64,000 nt of DNA, from the NCBI GenBank assembly GCA_963770635.1, contig CAVYQI010000004.1, positions 248,001 to 312,000 on the forward strand. Direction: 5' to 3'. Shown here piece by piece: positions 40,048 through 50,412 of this stretch. A program made the translations under genes and the position numbers. Below the pieces are notes generated by a model. The model was not told the DNA's origin. It saw only the letters and a list, made by a program, of their open reading frames with translations, and made no database searches. Source of the DNA: DASZIT01 sp963770635. Its GTDB lineage: Bacteria > Actinomycetota > Acidimicrobiia > Acidimicrobiales > RAAP-2. Within the stretch, counting starts at the first letter, position 1. Each line of letters opens with the position of its first letter.

Positions 40048-42736
40048 CCGAGCTCGGTACCCGACCGCTGGCGGACCGGAACACCAGGCTGGGTCCGACG
40101 CCACCTTCGAGGCGATCATCTTCGACTGGGACGTCATGTTCGGACCCGATCAACGCCAAGACGCCAGCCGGTTGCGAAAACGGATCGAGTCGCTCTGCGC
40201 CGCCGGCGTACAGGTCATCGCGATAACCGATGACGAGGTGGGCGCCATCGACGAGCGGCTTCGGGCCAGGCCCGGAGGTCTGGGCAAGCTGCACATCTGT
40301 AGCGATCGGGGTGCGGAGGTCTACCGGGTGGATGGCGACGGGCCCCAGGCGGTGCGGCGGCGGACCGTTAGCCCCGAGGAGGACCCGGCGGGGTACAGGG
40401 AGATCGCGCCGACCGACAGGTCCGATTCGTCCCGTTGGGCCGCCGGTTGGCTGGCGGCCCAGGGGATCACCGGTGGACTGGTCCTGATCGCCGGTGACCA
40501 CGTCGAATCCATCGGCGAAGGGGCCGGCCTCGATGCCCTCTGGGCGGGAGACTTTCCCCGAGCCGTGGTCATCCCGTTGGGAGCCGAACCCGGGGACGGG
40601 CCTGACGACGTCGAGCCGCTCGGGGGTGGGCTGGAACGCTTCGTCGAGCTATGCGACTACCAGCTCGAGCGGCGAACAACGCTCCGGGTGCCGAACATCG
40701 ATTTCGACCCCGCCTGGGTGCTTCCGCTGCCATCCGCCCGGTCTAAAGAACGAATCGCCGAATCACTCGCGACGCTCGGCAACGGGTGGGTAGGGGTGCG
40801 CGGTTCCCGCGACGAGGACGGCCCGGGCAGCACCCCGCTGTTTCTGGTCGGCGACGTCTTCACCCCGGACGGGCACCTGCTCCCGGGCCCGAACTGGACC
40901 GGCCTCGAGAGACCCGGCGTGGAGGACAACGGCGAACGGCGCATCCTCGACTTGCGCAGTGGAACGTTGATCCGACTCGGCAGCGATGACACCGGGGGGC
41001 GCTCCCTGCGCTTTGTCTCTGCGGCCCTTCCTTACGCCATGGCCCTCCGCGCCGAGGGGCGGGAGGCCAATCTCCAAGCCGGCGATCCCCTTCGGGCACC
41101 GGCCGAGAATGTCGGATTCGAGGCGAGCGAGGATGGGGACACCGTTACGGCCCGAACCGGTCGGGAGGGCGCCGAGATCGCGGTGGCGGCCCGGGACCGG
41201 GTGACCACGGGGCAAGGCCGTCGAGTGGTCGAGCGGCTGGCCGCCTGGGCCGCCGGAGGCTCAATCCACGGAGGGGAGTCCCGCCAGCGACTTGCCCAGG
41301 TCGATGCCCTGGGATTCGACGCCCTACTCGCCGATCACCGGGCGGAGTGGGCCCAGCGCTGGAACGATGCCGAGGTGGTGATCGAGGGGGATCCAGAGGC
41401 GCAGCTGGCAGCTCGCTTCGCGGTATTCCACCTCCTCAATGCCGCAAGAGATATCGGTGAGGCTGCGGTCGGAGCCAGAGGGCTTTCTGGCAACGCCTAC
41501 GCCGGTCATGTGTTTTGGGATGCCGACGTCTTCGTGCTGCCGGCCCTGGCCGCCATCCGGCCGGCGGGCGCCCGAGCCATGCTCGAGTACCGCATCCGTC
41601 GTCTCCCCGCCGCCCGCGCCGCGGCGGAGGCGCAGGGCCTGAGCGGAGCAAGATTTCCCTGGGAGTCGGCTCGCGATGGGAGCGACGTCACTCCGCGGAA
41701 GGTCCGGGGACCGAACAACGAGCTGATCCCGGTCGAGACCGGAGCGCACGAAGAGCACATCGTCGCCGATGTGGCCTGGGCGGCCGCCCACTTCGCCGCC
41801 TGGACCGGGGACTTCGCGTTTCTGGCCGAAGGGGGAAGTGACCTCTTGACCGACACCGCCCGTTACTGGGCCAGTCGCATCCGAACGGACGCCGACGGAG
41901 ATGGCCACCTCTACGGGGTGATGGGTCCCGACGAGTACCACCGGGTCGTCGACGACAACGCGTACACGAACGTCATGGCCCGCTGGAACCTCCGTCACGG
42001 CGCCGACCTCCTGTCCCGGTCGGGCGACACCGCCACCGCGGCGACGTGGCGGGTACTGGCCGACGGGCTGGTGGACGGATGGAGCCCTCAGCGCGGGATC
42101 TATGAACAGTTCGCCGGCTACTTCGGGTTGGAACCACTGCTGATATCCCAGTTCGCCCAACCCCCGGTCGTCGCCGATGCGCTGCTCGGTGTTGACCGGG
42201 TGGCGGGGTCCCAGCTCATCAAGCAGGCCGACGTGCTGATGCTCCACCACCTGGTCCCGGACGAGGTGGTGGAGGGATCACTCCGACCGTGTCTGGACTA
42301 CTACGGGCCGCGGACGGCTCACGGCAGCTCGCTGTCCCCGGCAATCCACGCGTCGCTCCTGGCCCGGGCGGGTGAGCCGGAGCCAGCCCTCGAACTGTTC
42401 CGGCTCGCCGCCCGCCTCGATCTGGACGATGTGACCGGGACGACCGCCGACGGGCTCCATCTCGCCACCATGGGCGGGGTGTGGCAGGCATTGGCATTCG
42501 GCTTCCTGGGGATGCGAGCCGAAATGGGCTTGCTCTCCGTCGATCCATGCCTTCCGGAATCCTGGAGCGCCCTCAGCCTTGCATTTCGTTTCGGCGGGCA
42601 GCGCCTCGCCGTTCGTGCCGAACACGATCGGGTCATCATCACCTGTCGTGAGCCGCTCCGGGTCCAGGTCGCCGATCAGTCAGCCCGATGGTGTCAGCCC
42701 GGGACGACGACGGTGGCAAACCCACCGGCGACCTGA
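40040..42736 (+). CDS. HAD domain fused to GH65 disaccharide phosphorylase (OtsB1-like)
   Basis: An 898-residue fusion. Residues about 20-200 form a HAD-like domain (EAIIFDWDVMFGPD with the two Asp of motif I, VQVIAITDDEVGAIDERL, LVLIAGDHVESIGEGAGLDA). Residues about 240-890 are a GH65 (alpha/alpha)6 enzyme: ATLGNGWVGVRGS, GHVFWDADVFVLPAL, RFPWESARDGSDVTPRKV, the catalytic acid Glu in GVMGPDEYHRVVDDNAYTNV, and KQADVLMLHHLVPDEVV. GH65 members phosphorolyse or hydrolyse alpha-glucobioses such as trehalose, kojibiose or maltose. The layout matches the C-terminal two-thirds of mycobacterial OtsB1 (Rv2006), a DosR-regulon protein. GTG 40040 overlaps the phosphoketolase stop by 8 nt. Confidence 0.88.
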   Translation: MADRARYPTAGGPEHQAGSDATFEAIIFDWDVMFGPDQRQDASRLRKRIESLCAAGVQVIAITDDEVGAIDERLRARPGGLGKLHICSDRGAEVYRVDGDGPQAVRRRTVSPEEDPAGYREIAPTDRSDSSRWAAGWLAAQGITGGLVLIAGDHVESIGEGAGLDALWAGDFPRAVVIPLGAEPGDGPDDVEPLGGGLERFVELCDYQLERRTTLRVPNIDFDPAWVLPLPSARSKERIAESLATLGNGWVGVRGSRDEDGPGSTPLFLVGDVFTPDGHLLPGPNWTGLERPGVEDNGERRILDLRSGTLIRLGSDDTGGRSLRFVSAALPYAMALRAEGREANLQAGDPLRAPAENVGFEASEDGDTVTARTGREGAEIAVAARDRVTTGQGRRVVERLAAWAAGGSIHGGESRQRLAQVDALGFDALLADHRAEWAQRWNDAEVVIEGDPEAQLAARFAVFHLLNAARDIGEAAVGARGLSGNAYAGHVFWDADVFVLPALAAIRPAGARAMLEYRIRRLPAARAAAEAQGLSGARFPWESARDGSDVTPRKVRGPNNELIPVETGAHEEHIVADVAWAAAHFAAWTGDFAFLAEGGSDLLTDTARYWASRIRTDADGDGHLYGVMGPDEYHRVVDDNAYTNVMARWNLRHGADLLSRSGDTATAATWRVLADGLVDGWSPQRGIYEQFAGYFGLEPLLISQFAQPPVVADALLGVDRVAGSQLIKQADVLMLHHLVPDEVVEGSLRPCLDYYGPRTAHGSSLSPAIHASLLARAGEPEPALELFRLAARLDLDDVTGTTADGLHLATMGGVWQALAFGFLGMRAEMGLLSVDPCLPESWSALSLAFRFGGQRLAVRAEHDRVIITCREPLRVQVADQSARWCQPGTTTVANPPAT

Positions 42737-42958
42737 CCGACACGATCGGGGTCGGACGGACCCGGTAAGGTCCGGCATGGCAGTTGTCACCATCGCCCCC
42801 CTGGTCCGATGGTCCGAAGAGAGAGATGATGGCGGCATTGACGCGCGTTGCAGTTCTCCCGTCACGACCAATCCCGGATACGGGGGCCACGCCGTACCCT
42901 TCCCGGAGATTCGGCCCGGCTTGGCTCGGGCTGCGGTTCCCAGGGCCGGCCCCCGAGC

Positions 42959-43765
42959 ATGAGTGCCCAGAACCCTCTGAATCATCAGGCCGTGGTCCGG
43001 AAGACCCCGGTCCCCCTGGATCGATTGGAGGCGGTCATCTTCGATATGGACGGAGTTGTCACCGATACCGCCGGGGTCCACGCCCGGTGCTGGAAGCAGG
43101 CCTTTGACGAGTTCCTTCGCCTACGTTCGCAGCGTACCGGCGAGGAACTCCGGTTGTTCGAGGAAGAAGACTATCTCGACTACGTCGACGGCAAGCCTCG
43201 TTATGACGGCGTGGAGAGCTTCTTGTCCTCCCGTGGGATCAGGCTCGAACGCGGCACTCCCTCCGACCCTCCCGGGTACAACACCGTCTGCGCCATCGGC
43301 AACCTCAAGGACCGCGAATTCGAACGAGTCGTGACGGAGGAAGGAGTGACCCTGTTCGGGTCGACGGTCAGCTTCATCCGGTCCTTGCGCTCACGCGGAA
43401 TCCGCACCGCCCTGATTTCATCCAGCCGTCACGCCCGGACGATACTCGCGACTGGAGGTATCACCGATATCTTCGATGCCATCGTGGACGGGGTGGACGC
43501 CGAAGCCCTCGAGCTGCCCGGCAAGCCCGACCCCGCCATCTTCTTGACCGCGGCGCGGAAGCTCGACGTGGTTCCGTCTCGGGCCGCGGTGGTGGAGGAC
43601 GCCCTCGCCGGGGTCGAGGCGGGCCGCCGGGGGGCGTTCGGCTTCGTCATCGGGATCGATCGAGCCTCGCACGCCGAGGCGCTACGAGCACACGGCGCGG
43701 ATGTCGTGGTCGATGACCTGTCCGACATCGAGTTGCCGCCCGACATCCTCCCAACATCGCCATGA
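42959..43765 (+). CDS. HAD hydrolase, probable beta-phosphoglucomutase
   Basis: Interconverts beta-glucose-1-phosphate and glucose-6-phosphate via an aspartyl phosphate. The 268 residues have VIFDMDGVVTDTAGVHARCW (nucleophile and acid Asp), LDYVDGKPRYDGVESFLSSR (the cap-domain loop typical of this group), TALISSSRHARTIL (motif II), GKPDPAIFLTAARKL (motif III Lys) and AAVVEDALAGVEAGRRG (motif IV). It resembles mycobacterial Rv3400, which also directly precedes a GH65 gene (Rv3401). The stop overlaps the next start by ATGA, so the pair is coupled. Confidence 0.92.
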   Translation: MSAQNPLNHQAVVRKTPVPLDRLEAVIFDMDGVVTDTAGVHARCWKQAFDEFLRLRSQRTGEELRLFEEEDYLDYVDGKPRYDGVESFLSSRGIRLERGTPSDPPGYNTVCAIGNLKDREFERVVTEEGVTLFGSTVSFIRSLRSRGIRTALISSSRHARTILATGGITDIFDAIVDGVDAEALELPGKPDPAIFLTAARKLDVVPSRAAVVEDALAGVEAGRRGAFGFVIGIDRASHAEALRAHGADVVVDDLSDIELPPDILPTSP

Positions 43766-46200
43766 GCGTGCGTCGAGCCGAGGCTTCGAGTACCGCGTCG
43801 CATGCCGACGATGAGTGGACTTTGCGGTATGACAGCTTTGAACCGGCTGACGAGGGACTGCGCGAGGCCCTGTGCACACTGGGGAATGGCTACTTCGCCA
43901 CTCGCGGTGCGGCTCCCGAGGCGGTGGCTGACGGGGTTCGCTATCCGGGTACGTACGTCGCCGGTTTGTACAATCGGCGGGTCACCCAGCTGGCGGGGCG
44001 TTCGGTGGAGAACGAGAGCATCGTCAATGTGCCCAACTGGCTCTCACTCACCTTCCGCATCGACGGCGGCCCCTGGTTCGACCTCGATGATGTCGAGGTT
44101 CTCGACTACTCCCAGGAGCTCAACCTCCGCCACGCGACCTTGTACCGAACCCTCCGGGTGCGGGACACCATGGGGCGGGTGACCCGGCTGGGACAGCGAC
44201 GGTTCGTGAGCATGTCCGATCCTCATGCCGCCGGCCTCGAGACGGTATTGCGGGCGGAGAATTGGTCAGGTTCCGTCACCATCCGGTCCGGTCTCGACGG
44301 TCGGATCGTCAATTCCGGTGTAGACCGCTACCGGCAGTTCGACGAGCATCATCTCGTCGGTGTGACCACCGAGACGGTCGACGACGAGACGATCGCCTTG
44401 GCCGCCCACACCAGCCAGTCAGGCGCATGTGTCGCCGAAGCCGCCCGAACCCGGGTTACCCGATCCGGGATCCTCTTCAATCCGCGGCGGCGGGTCACCG
44501 AAGAGCCCGGGATCATCGCTCACGAACTGTCGGTCGAAGTCGAACCCTTCGAGCCCATCGCGGTTGAGAAGGTCGTCACCCTGTTCACGTCGAGGGACCG
44601 TTCGATCAGCGAACCGCTGGCCGAATCGTGTTCCTGGAGCGCTCGGATCGGCAGCTTCAGTGAGCTCCTCGCTGCGCACACGCGCGAATGGGACGACCTT
44701 TGGAAGCATTTCTCCCTCGAGCTCGGCGGCGACGGCACCACGGCATCGATGGCCGTCCACCTTCATATCCTTCATCTCCTACAGACCATTTCTCGTAACA
44801 CCCTCGATCTCGACGTCGGGGTACCCGCCCGGGGCCTGCACGGCGAGGCGTACCGTGGACATGTCTTCTGGGACGAGCTCTTCATCTTTCCCTATCTCAG
44901 CCTGCACGTTCCCGAGCTGGTCCGATCACTACTCCTGTACCGCTATCGGCGACTGCCCGAAGCCCGGTGGGCCGCCCGGCAGGCCGGCTATCGCGGGGCG
45001 ATGTACCCGTGGCAGAGCGGCAGCAACGGACGGGAGGAGGCACAGGTGGTCCACCTCAATCCTCTGTCGGGTCGATGGTTGCCCGATGCGTCCCATCTAG
45101 AGCGGCACATAAACGCGGCGATCGCCTACAACATCTGGTACTACTTTCAGGCAACCGGGGACATCGACTTCATGGCCACCTACGGGGCGGAGATGATCTT
45201 CGACATCAGCCGGTTCTGGGCGAGCATGGCCGAATACGATCCCGCACTCGACCGCTACGAGATCAAAGGCGTGATCGGTCCCGACGAATACCACGACGGC
45301 TACATCGACGCCGCAGCCCCGGGTCTGGACAACAATGCCTATACCAACGTGATGGTCGTCTGGGTGTTGGGGCGGGCGCTCGAACTGCTCGAACTCCTGC
45401 CCGAGCCTCGGCGTGGCGCGCTGCGGCGACGCCTGTCGCTGGACGACGCCGAACTCGCCCTTTGGGGTGATGTCAGCAGCAAGATGCGCCTGGTGTTCCA
45501 CCATGACGGCGTCCTCAGTCAGTTCGAGGGCTACGAGGGCCTGGCCGAGCTCGACTGGGATGCCTACCGGGCGCGCTACGACGACATCTCCCGGCTCGAC
45601 CGCATCTTGGAGGGAGAGAATGACACACCCAACGGCTACAAGGTGTCCAAGCAGGCCGATGTGCTCATGCTGTACTACCTCCTCTCGGCCGACGAACTGG
45701 AAGCGATCTTCAGACAGCTCGGCTATGACTTTGCACCCGACACCGTTCAGAGGACCATCGACTACTACCTGCGTCGGACCTCCCACGGGTCGACCCTCAG
45801 CCGAGTGGTTCACAGCTGGGTGCTGGCCCGTTCCGATCGGGAGCGTTCCTGGGAGTTCTTCGAGGATGCGCTGCTCAGCGACCTCGACGACGCCCAGGGC
45901 GGCACCGCCGCCGAAGGCGTACACCTGGGGGCCATGGCCGGGACCGTCGACCTCCTGCAGCGCTGCTTCCTGGGTCTCGAGATCCATGACGATGCGATTT
46001 GGTTCGATCCTGTGCTTCCCGACGAGGTAACTGCCCTCACCCTCGATATCCGCTACCGCCGGCGATGGTTGAATCTCATCGTGGCCGACGGCCAATTCAC
46101 GGTGAAGGTCGAAGAGTGGGGAGAGGGAGCAGTTCGTGTCGGGCTGAAGGGTCAGGTGGTCGAGCTCCTTCCGGGCCAACTCCGCCAACTCGCCCTCTGA
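43762..46200 (+). CDS. GH65 glycoside phosphorylase/hydrolase (Rv3401-like)
   Basis: An 812-residue GH65 enzyme acting on alpha-glucobioses. Blocks: CTLGNGYFATRGAAPEAVAD (N-terminal beta-domain), YVAGLYNRRVTQLAGRSVEN, LHGEAYRGHVFWDELFIFPY, the substrate loop MYPWQSGSNGREEAQVVHLN, the catalytic acid Glu in KGVIGPDEYHDGYIDAAAPG, KVSKQADVLMLYYLLSADEL (phosphate-end Lys-Gln) and TSHGSTLSRVVHSWVLAR. The coupled beta-phosphoglucomutase indicates an inverting phosphorylase releasing beta-glucose-1-P. Trehalose, kojibiose or maltose specificity cannot be set by eye. A 260-nt gap follows, with no gene seen in it. Confidence 0.93.
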   Translation: MSVRRAEASSTASHADDEWTLRYDSFEPADEGLREALCTLGNGYFATRGAAPEAVADGVRYPGTYVAGLYNRRVTQLAGRSVENESIVNVPNWLSLTFRIDGGPWFDLDDVEVLDYSQELNLRHATLYRTLRVRDTMGRVTRLGQRRFVSMSDPHAAGLETVLRAENWSGSVTIRSGLDGRIVNSGVDRYRQFDEHHLVGVTTETVDDETIALAAHTSQSGACVAEAARTRVTRSGILFNPRRRVTEEPGIIAHELSVEVEPFEPIAVEKVVTLFTSRDRSISEPLAESCSWSARIGSFSELLAAHTREWDDLWKHFSLELGGDGTTASMAVHLHILHLLQTISRNTLDLDVGVPARGLHGEAYRGHVFWDELFIFPYLSLHVPELVRSLLLYRYRRLPEARWAARQAGYRGAMYPWQSGSNGREEAQVVHLNPLSGRWLPDASHLERHINAAIAYNIWYYFQATGDIDFMATYGAEMIFDISRFWASMAEYDPALDRYEIKGVIGPDEYHDGYIDAAAPGLDNNAYTNVMVVWVLGRALELLELLPEPRRGALRRRLSLDDAELALWGDVSSKMRLVFHHDGVLSQFEGYEGLAELDWDAYRARYDDISRLDRILEGENDTPNGYKVSKQADVLMLYYLLSADELEAIFRQLGYDFAPDTVQRTIDYYLRRTSHGSTLSRVVHSWVLARSDRERSWEFFEDALLSDLDDAQGGTAAEGVHLGAMAGTVDLLQRCFLGLEIHDDAIWFDPVLPDEVTALTLDIRYRRRWLNLIVADGQFTVKVEEWGEGAVRVGLKGQVVELLPGQLRQLAL

Positions 46201-46460
46201 GGTCCCCGGGCACCGCCAGCGGATCCCGTCCTCCCGTTCCGGGTGCGTCTGCTCGCCGCCCCGAGCGTCAGCTGGCCATAGCCGGCCATACACCCCGGAC
46301 CCGGGCTCGGGGCCGAGGGCAGTGTACGGTGCCGCCATGTGGCATCCCCTGCCTGTCCCTCCGACCCAGCCGTTCACGTCGAGGCTGACTCCGGTGATGG
46401 CCGACGTCTCCGGGGGTGCCCTCCGGGACGACTCAGCCGGCCGATCGCCCGGGTGAGCAC

Positions 46461-47699
46461 ATGAAGATCGTCCCGATCGAAGAGCTGACCGCCCGGCTCG
46501 CCGCCCTCCCGGGACCCGAGCCGCGGATCGTGGTGTCCGGCAACTTCGCGACTCCGACGGTGCTGGTCCAGGCGCTCGTCTCCGCGCTCGACCGGTGTCG
46601 GGTCTTTGCCCTCAATGCCCAGCCCGGGTGGCCCCAGTGCCCGGGCTTCATCAGCGAGACGCCGTTCGTCGGGCCGGGCATGCGCGATGACCCCACCCTT
46701 GACTACCTCCCCATGCGCCTGTCGCTGGTTCCGCGGCTGTTCGACTCACTCCGGCCCGTAGACGCCGTTCTGGTGCATTCCTCGGTACCCCGCCAGGGGA
46801 GGATCTCCCTGGGGATCGAGGTCAACATTCTCCCGGCCGCCATCGAGCGGGTACGGACCCGGGGCGGACTGGTGGTGGCCCAGCTCAACCCGAACATGCC
46901 CTACACATTCGGTGACAGCGAGTTCTCGACCGAATGGATCGACTTAGGCGTCGAGGTCGACGAGCCACTGAAGACATCCCAACCTTGCCTCCCTTCCGAG
47001 GAGGAGTTGCAAATCGGCCGGCATGTCGCCCGTTTCGCCAATGACGGGGCGACGGTACAGCTCGGCATCGGTCAGATCCCTGGCATCGCCGCCGGCGAAC
47101 TGACCCGTCACCGGCAACTTGGCGTCTGGTCGGAGATGATCAGCAACGCCGTGCTCGATCTGGAGCGATCCGGTGCACTCGACCCCCGCCGGACCATCCA
47201 AACCTCTTTCTTGTTTGGCTCGGATGAGTTGTACAAGTGGGCCGATACCAACCCCCGACTGCAGATGACCCGCACCGAGACGGTCAACGATCCGGCGCGG
47301 ATCGCGTCGCAACCAGCGATGCTCTCCATCAACATGGCCATGCAGATCGATCTCTTCGCCCAGGCCAACGCCACCTTCGTCCGCGGCGCCATCTACTCCG
47401 GCTTCGGCGGTCAACCCGACTTCGTCAGCGGTTCCCTCCATTCGCCGGGAGGCCAGGCGGTGGTGGCGTTGCGATCGTGGCACGACAAGACAGACGCCTC
47501 GACAGTCGTACCGGTGCTCACCAACCCAGTCTCGTCGTTTCAACACTCGGCCATCGTCAGTGAGCGTGGCGTTGCAGAGATCTTCGGGCGTTCTGAGCAC
47601 GCCCAAGCCCAGTTGATCATCGACCAGGTGGCCCACCCCCGGGCTCGGGAGCAACTCGTCGAGGCGGCCGGAGCTCTCGGTCTGAACCGTGCGCTCTGA
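46461..47699 (+). CDS. Acetyl-CoA hydrolase/transferase family enzyme
   Basis: A class I CoA-transferase-like enzyme of 412 residues related to 4-hydroxybutyrate/acetate CoA-transferases and Ach1-type acetyl-CoA hydrolases. It has VLVHSSVPRQGRISLGIEVN, VQLGIGQIPGIAAGELTRHR, the active-site Glu in GVWSEMISNAVLDLERSG, MLSINMAMQIDLFAQANATF and the C-terminal SGFGGQPDFVSGSLHSPGG. Likely substrates are acetyl-CoA or short acyl-CoAs, giving acetate as an end product or moving CoA to another acid. ATG 46461 lacks a strong Shine-Dalgarno. It converges with the oxidoreductase gene downstream. Confidence 0.9.
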   Translation: MKIVPIEELTARLAALPGPEPRIVVSGNFATPTVLVQALVSALDRCRVFALNAQPGWPQCPGFISETPFVGPGMRDDPTLDYLPMRLSLVPRLFDSLRPVDAVLVHSSVPRQGRISLGIEVNILPAAIERVRTRGGLVVAQLNPNMPYTFGDSEFSTEWIDLGVEVDEPLKTSQPCLPSEEELQIGRHVARFANDGATVQLGIGQIPGIAAGELTRHRQLGVWSEMISNAVLDLERSGALDPRRTIQTSFLFGSDELYKWADTNPRLQMTRTETVNDPARIASQPAMLSINMAMQIDLFAQANATFVRGAIYSGFGGQPDFVSGSLHSPGGQAVVALRSWHDKTDASTVVPVLTNPVSSFQHSAIVSERGVAEIFGRSEHAQAQLIIDQVAHPRAREQLVEAAGALGLNRAL

Positions 47700-47733
47700 C
47701 GGCCATTGAGGCTGAGGACGCGGCCGGAGTCTC

Positions 47734-49374
47734 TCAGGTGCGCTCGGGAACCATGTCGATGGCGCCGCAGGGGCACTCCCGCGCGCAGATCCCGCAACCT
47801 TTGCAGAAGTCGTAGTCGAACTGGTAACGCTGCGATGGACCCAGCTTGATGACCGCGTTGTCCGGGCAGACTCCGAAGCAGTTGTCGCACTCGAAGCAGT
47901 TGCCACACGAGAGGCAGCGGCGAGCCTCGAAGAGCGCATTCTCCTCGGTCAGGCCCCCGACGATCTCGTCGAAGGTGTTCTGGCGCCGGGCCCGTTCGAG
48001 CTCGGGGCGCCGGGTTCGCGGAGCATCCGCGTAGTACCAGGTATTCAGGCGAGTCGAACGTGGCCAGCTGGTGTCGGTCGGCATGCGCCGCCCGGCGCCC
48101 GGAGACGAAGGCATCGATTCCGAGCGCCGCCCGTTTCCCGTGCCCGATGGCGACAGTGGCCGTCCGCTCCGACGGGACCACATCGCCGCCGGCGAAGACG
48201 CCGCTCTCTCCGGTCATCATGGTCGGGCGCACCTCGACGACGCCGTCGTCCTCGACCCTGACATCCGGTGCCCGGTCGAGGAGCGAGAGATCGGTGTCCT
48301 GGCCGAGCGCGAGGACGAGGGAGTCGGCGTCCAAGCTCCTCGAGCTCACCGGTCGGCTCGGGGAAGCCCTCCTGGTTGAGGCGCATCTTCTCGAGCACGA
48401 TGCGTCCGTTCTCGAAGCGGCTCACCGTGGAGAGCCAGCGCATCGTGCACGCCTTCGCCGAGCGCCTCCTCGAGCTCGTCCGGATGGGCCGGCATGCGCT
48501 CTCGGTTGCGCCGGTAGACGATGACGGCGTCGGTGGCACCGAGGCGGCGCGCCGTGCCGCGCCACGTCGAGGGCGGTATCGCCGCCGCCGTAGACCACGA
48601 CCCGTCGCCCCAGCAATGGCGGATCGTTGTCGGCGACCTGGTGGAGGAGGGAGACCGCGTCGAGCACGCGCGACGAGTCGCCGGCCGGGATGTCGACCCG
48701 CCGGGCGAGCTGGGCGCCGACGGCGAGGAAGACGGCGTCGAAGCCGCCGTCGCGGCGCTCGCGCTCGATGTCGTTGACCACGTGGTCGATTTCGGACGTC
48801 GACGCCCGAGGGCGAGGATCCGGGCGATCTCGGCGTCGAGGACGGCTCGAGGAAGTCGGTAGGCGGGAATGCCGTAGCGCATCATCCCGCCGAGCTTCGG
48901 CGCCGAGTCGACCAGGCGAACCTGATGGCCCAGGCGGCGCAGGTGATAGGTGGCGCTGAGCCCGGCCGGCCCGGCCCCGACGACGAGGACCCGCTTTCCG
49001 GAGTCGGTCCCCGCCGGAGGCAGCGACCAGCCGCGTTCGATGGCCAGGTCGCCAAGGAACCGCTCGACGGAGTTGATCCCGACTGCCTCGTCGAGCTGGG
49101 CTCGATTGCAGGCGGTCTCGCACGGGTGATAGCAGATGCGACCCATGACGGCGGGAAACGGGTTGTCCTCGACCAGCCGGTACGCCAAGCCGCTCGTAGT
49201 CGCCCGGCTCGGCGTCGTAGAGCCAGCGCTGGATGTTCTCGCCCGCCGGGACAGGCGTTGTTGCACGGCGGGAGCCGGTCGACGTAACACGGGTCGTTCG
49301 ACGCGCCACGAACCGGTGCGATTGGCGTGGCTCGACCCGACGTCCAGGGTGATCGCGAACGGGAGCTCCTTCAC
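47734..49374 (-). CDS. GltD-like NAD(P)H:ferredoxin oxidoreductase with C-terminal 2[4Fe-4S] domain (frameshifted)
   Basis: About 545 residues when the frames are joined. An N-terminal Cys cluster (ACPAGENIQRWLYDAEP; MGRICYHPCETACNRAQLDE) is followed by FAD binding (KRVLVVGAGPAGLSATYHLR), GGMMRYGIPAYRLPRAVL, and a nucleotide domain with DAVIVYRRNRERMPAHPDEL. A C-terminal glutamate-synthase-type FAD loop (GVFAGGDVVPSERTATVAIG) precedes a PorD-like double cluster, CLSCGNCFECDNCFGVCP and CKGCGICARECPCGAIDM. It would pass electrons between POR, ferredoxin and NAD(P)H. GTG 49374 overlaps the porB stop (GTGA). Several single-base frame changes are present. Confidence 0.85.
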
Positions 49375-50403
49375 CGGCTCGCCCCCGTCGGGTCCAAGAC
49401 ATCGGCATCCCGGCCGACGAGGCCGTAGTCGGCGATGTTGTGGTCGGCGATCGCTTGGATGCGGTCGATGATGTCGCGGCGGGCGTGGTCGCCGAAGAGG
49501 TGAGCGTAGCGACGCTGGATCGACAGGTAGGCCTCGACGGGCGTCCGGTGGCGGATCATGCGACACCGATGTGACCTTGCCGTGCTCGGCTTCGAACACG
49601 GGAAAGAGCCCGGTCTCTGTGGCGAGCCGGGCCACCCGGATGGTGTCGTTCGAGGCCGAGCCCCATCCGAGGGGGCAGGGCACGAGGATGTGCAGGTAGC
49701 GGGCACCGTGGAACTCCATGGCCCGCTCGACCTTGGCCTCGAGGTCGTGGAGGTCGGCGACCGTCGCAGTGGCGACGTAGGCGATGTCGTGGGCCATGGC
49801 GAGCCGGGGAAGGTCCTTCCCCTGTCCGAAGACGTTGCCCGGCTCGGGCCCGACCGCTTCGGTCGTCGCCGTGCGCGCCGCCGGTGGCGTCGCGCCGGAG
49901 CGCTGCACGCCGGTGTTCATGTAGGCCTCATTGTCGTAGCAGATGAACAGCACGTCGTCGTTGCGTTCGAACATTCCCGAGAGACACCCGAAGCCGATGT
50001 CGACCGTCCCGCCGTCGCCCGCCTGCGCGACGACGCGGACGTCGCTTGTCCCTTCACCTTCAGCGCCGCCGCCACCCCGGTGGCCACCGCCGGGGCGTTG
50101 CCGAACAGCGAGTGCAGCCAGGCAATCCGCCACGAGGTCTCCGGGTAGGGGGTGGAGAACACCTCGAGACACCCGGTGGCGTTGACGGCGACCAGCTGGC
50201 CGCTCGGTGGCGCGCATCGCCGCGTCGAGGGCGTAGCGGGCCCCGAGGGCCTCGCCGCATCCCTGGCACGCTCGATGGCCCGAGTCGAGCGAGTTGAACC
50301 GGTCCGGGTCGGACTGGACGGTGCGATCCTCATCATCGAGCGAGACGGTTGCCGACGGCAAAGCTGCCCGACCTGGTAGAAGCGCACGGGCTGTCGCGGT
50401 CAT
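49371..50403 (-). CDS. porB: Pyruvate:ferredoxin oxidoreductase beta (TPP) subunit (frameshifted)
   Basis: The TPP-binding subunit of 2-oxoacid oxidoreductase. Fragments give about 340 residues: HRACQGCGEALGARYALDAA (cluster Cys), VNATGCLEVFSTPYPETSWR, NAPAVATGVAAALKVKGQ, the TPP/Mg motif VVAQAGDGGTVDIGFGCLSG with FICYDNEAYMNTGVQRSGAT, then YLHILVPCPLGWGSASNDTI and EAYLSIQRRYAHLFGDH. The YDNEAYMNTGxQRS block is characteristic of pyruvate-type enzymes. At least three frame changes occur. It starts 9 nt after the alpha-subunit stop and ends in a GTGA overlap with the next gene, so it belongs to one operon. Confidence 0.88.
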
Positions 50404-50412
50404 GGCGTCTCC

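Noticed and set aside
42777..42962. A 61-codon frame (ATG 42777) between the two sugar-phosphate genes
   Set aside because: No ribosome site, Pro/Arg-rich end and no recognisable family; probably non-coding.
46201..46460. The 260-nt gap before the CoA-transferase as a hidden gene
   Set aside because: No conserved frame on either strand. It most likely holds a promoter, but no convincing -10 or box was found.
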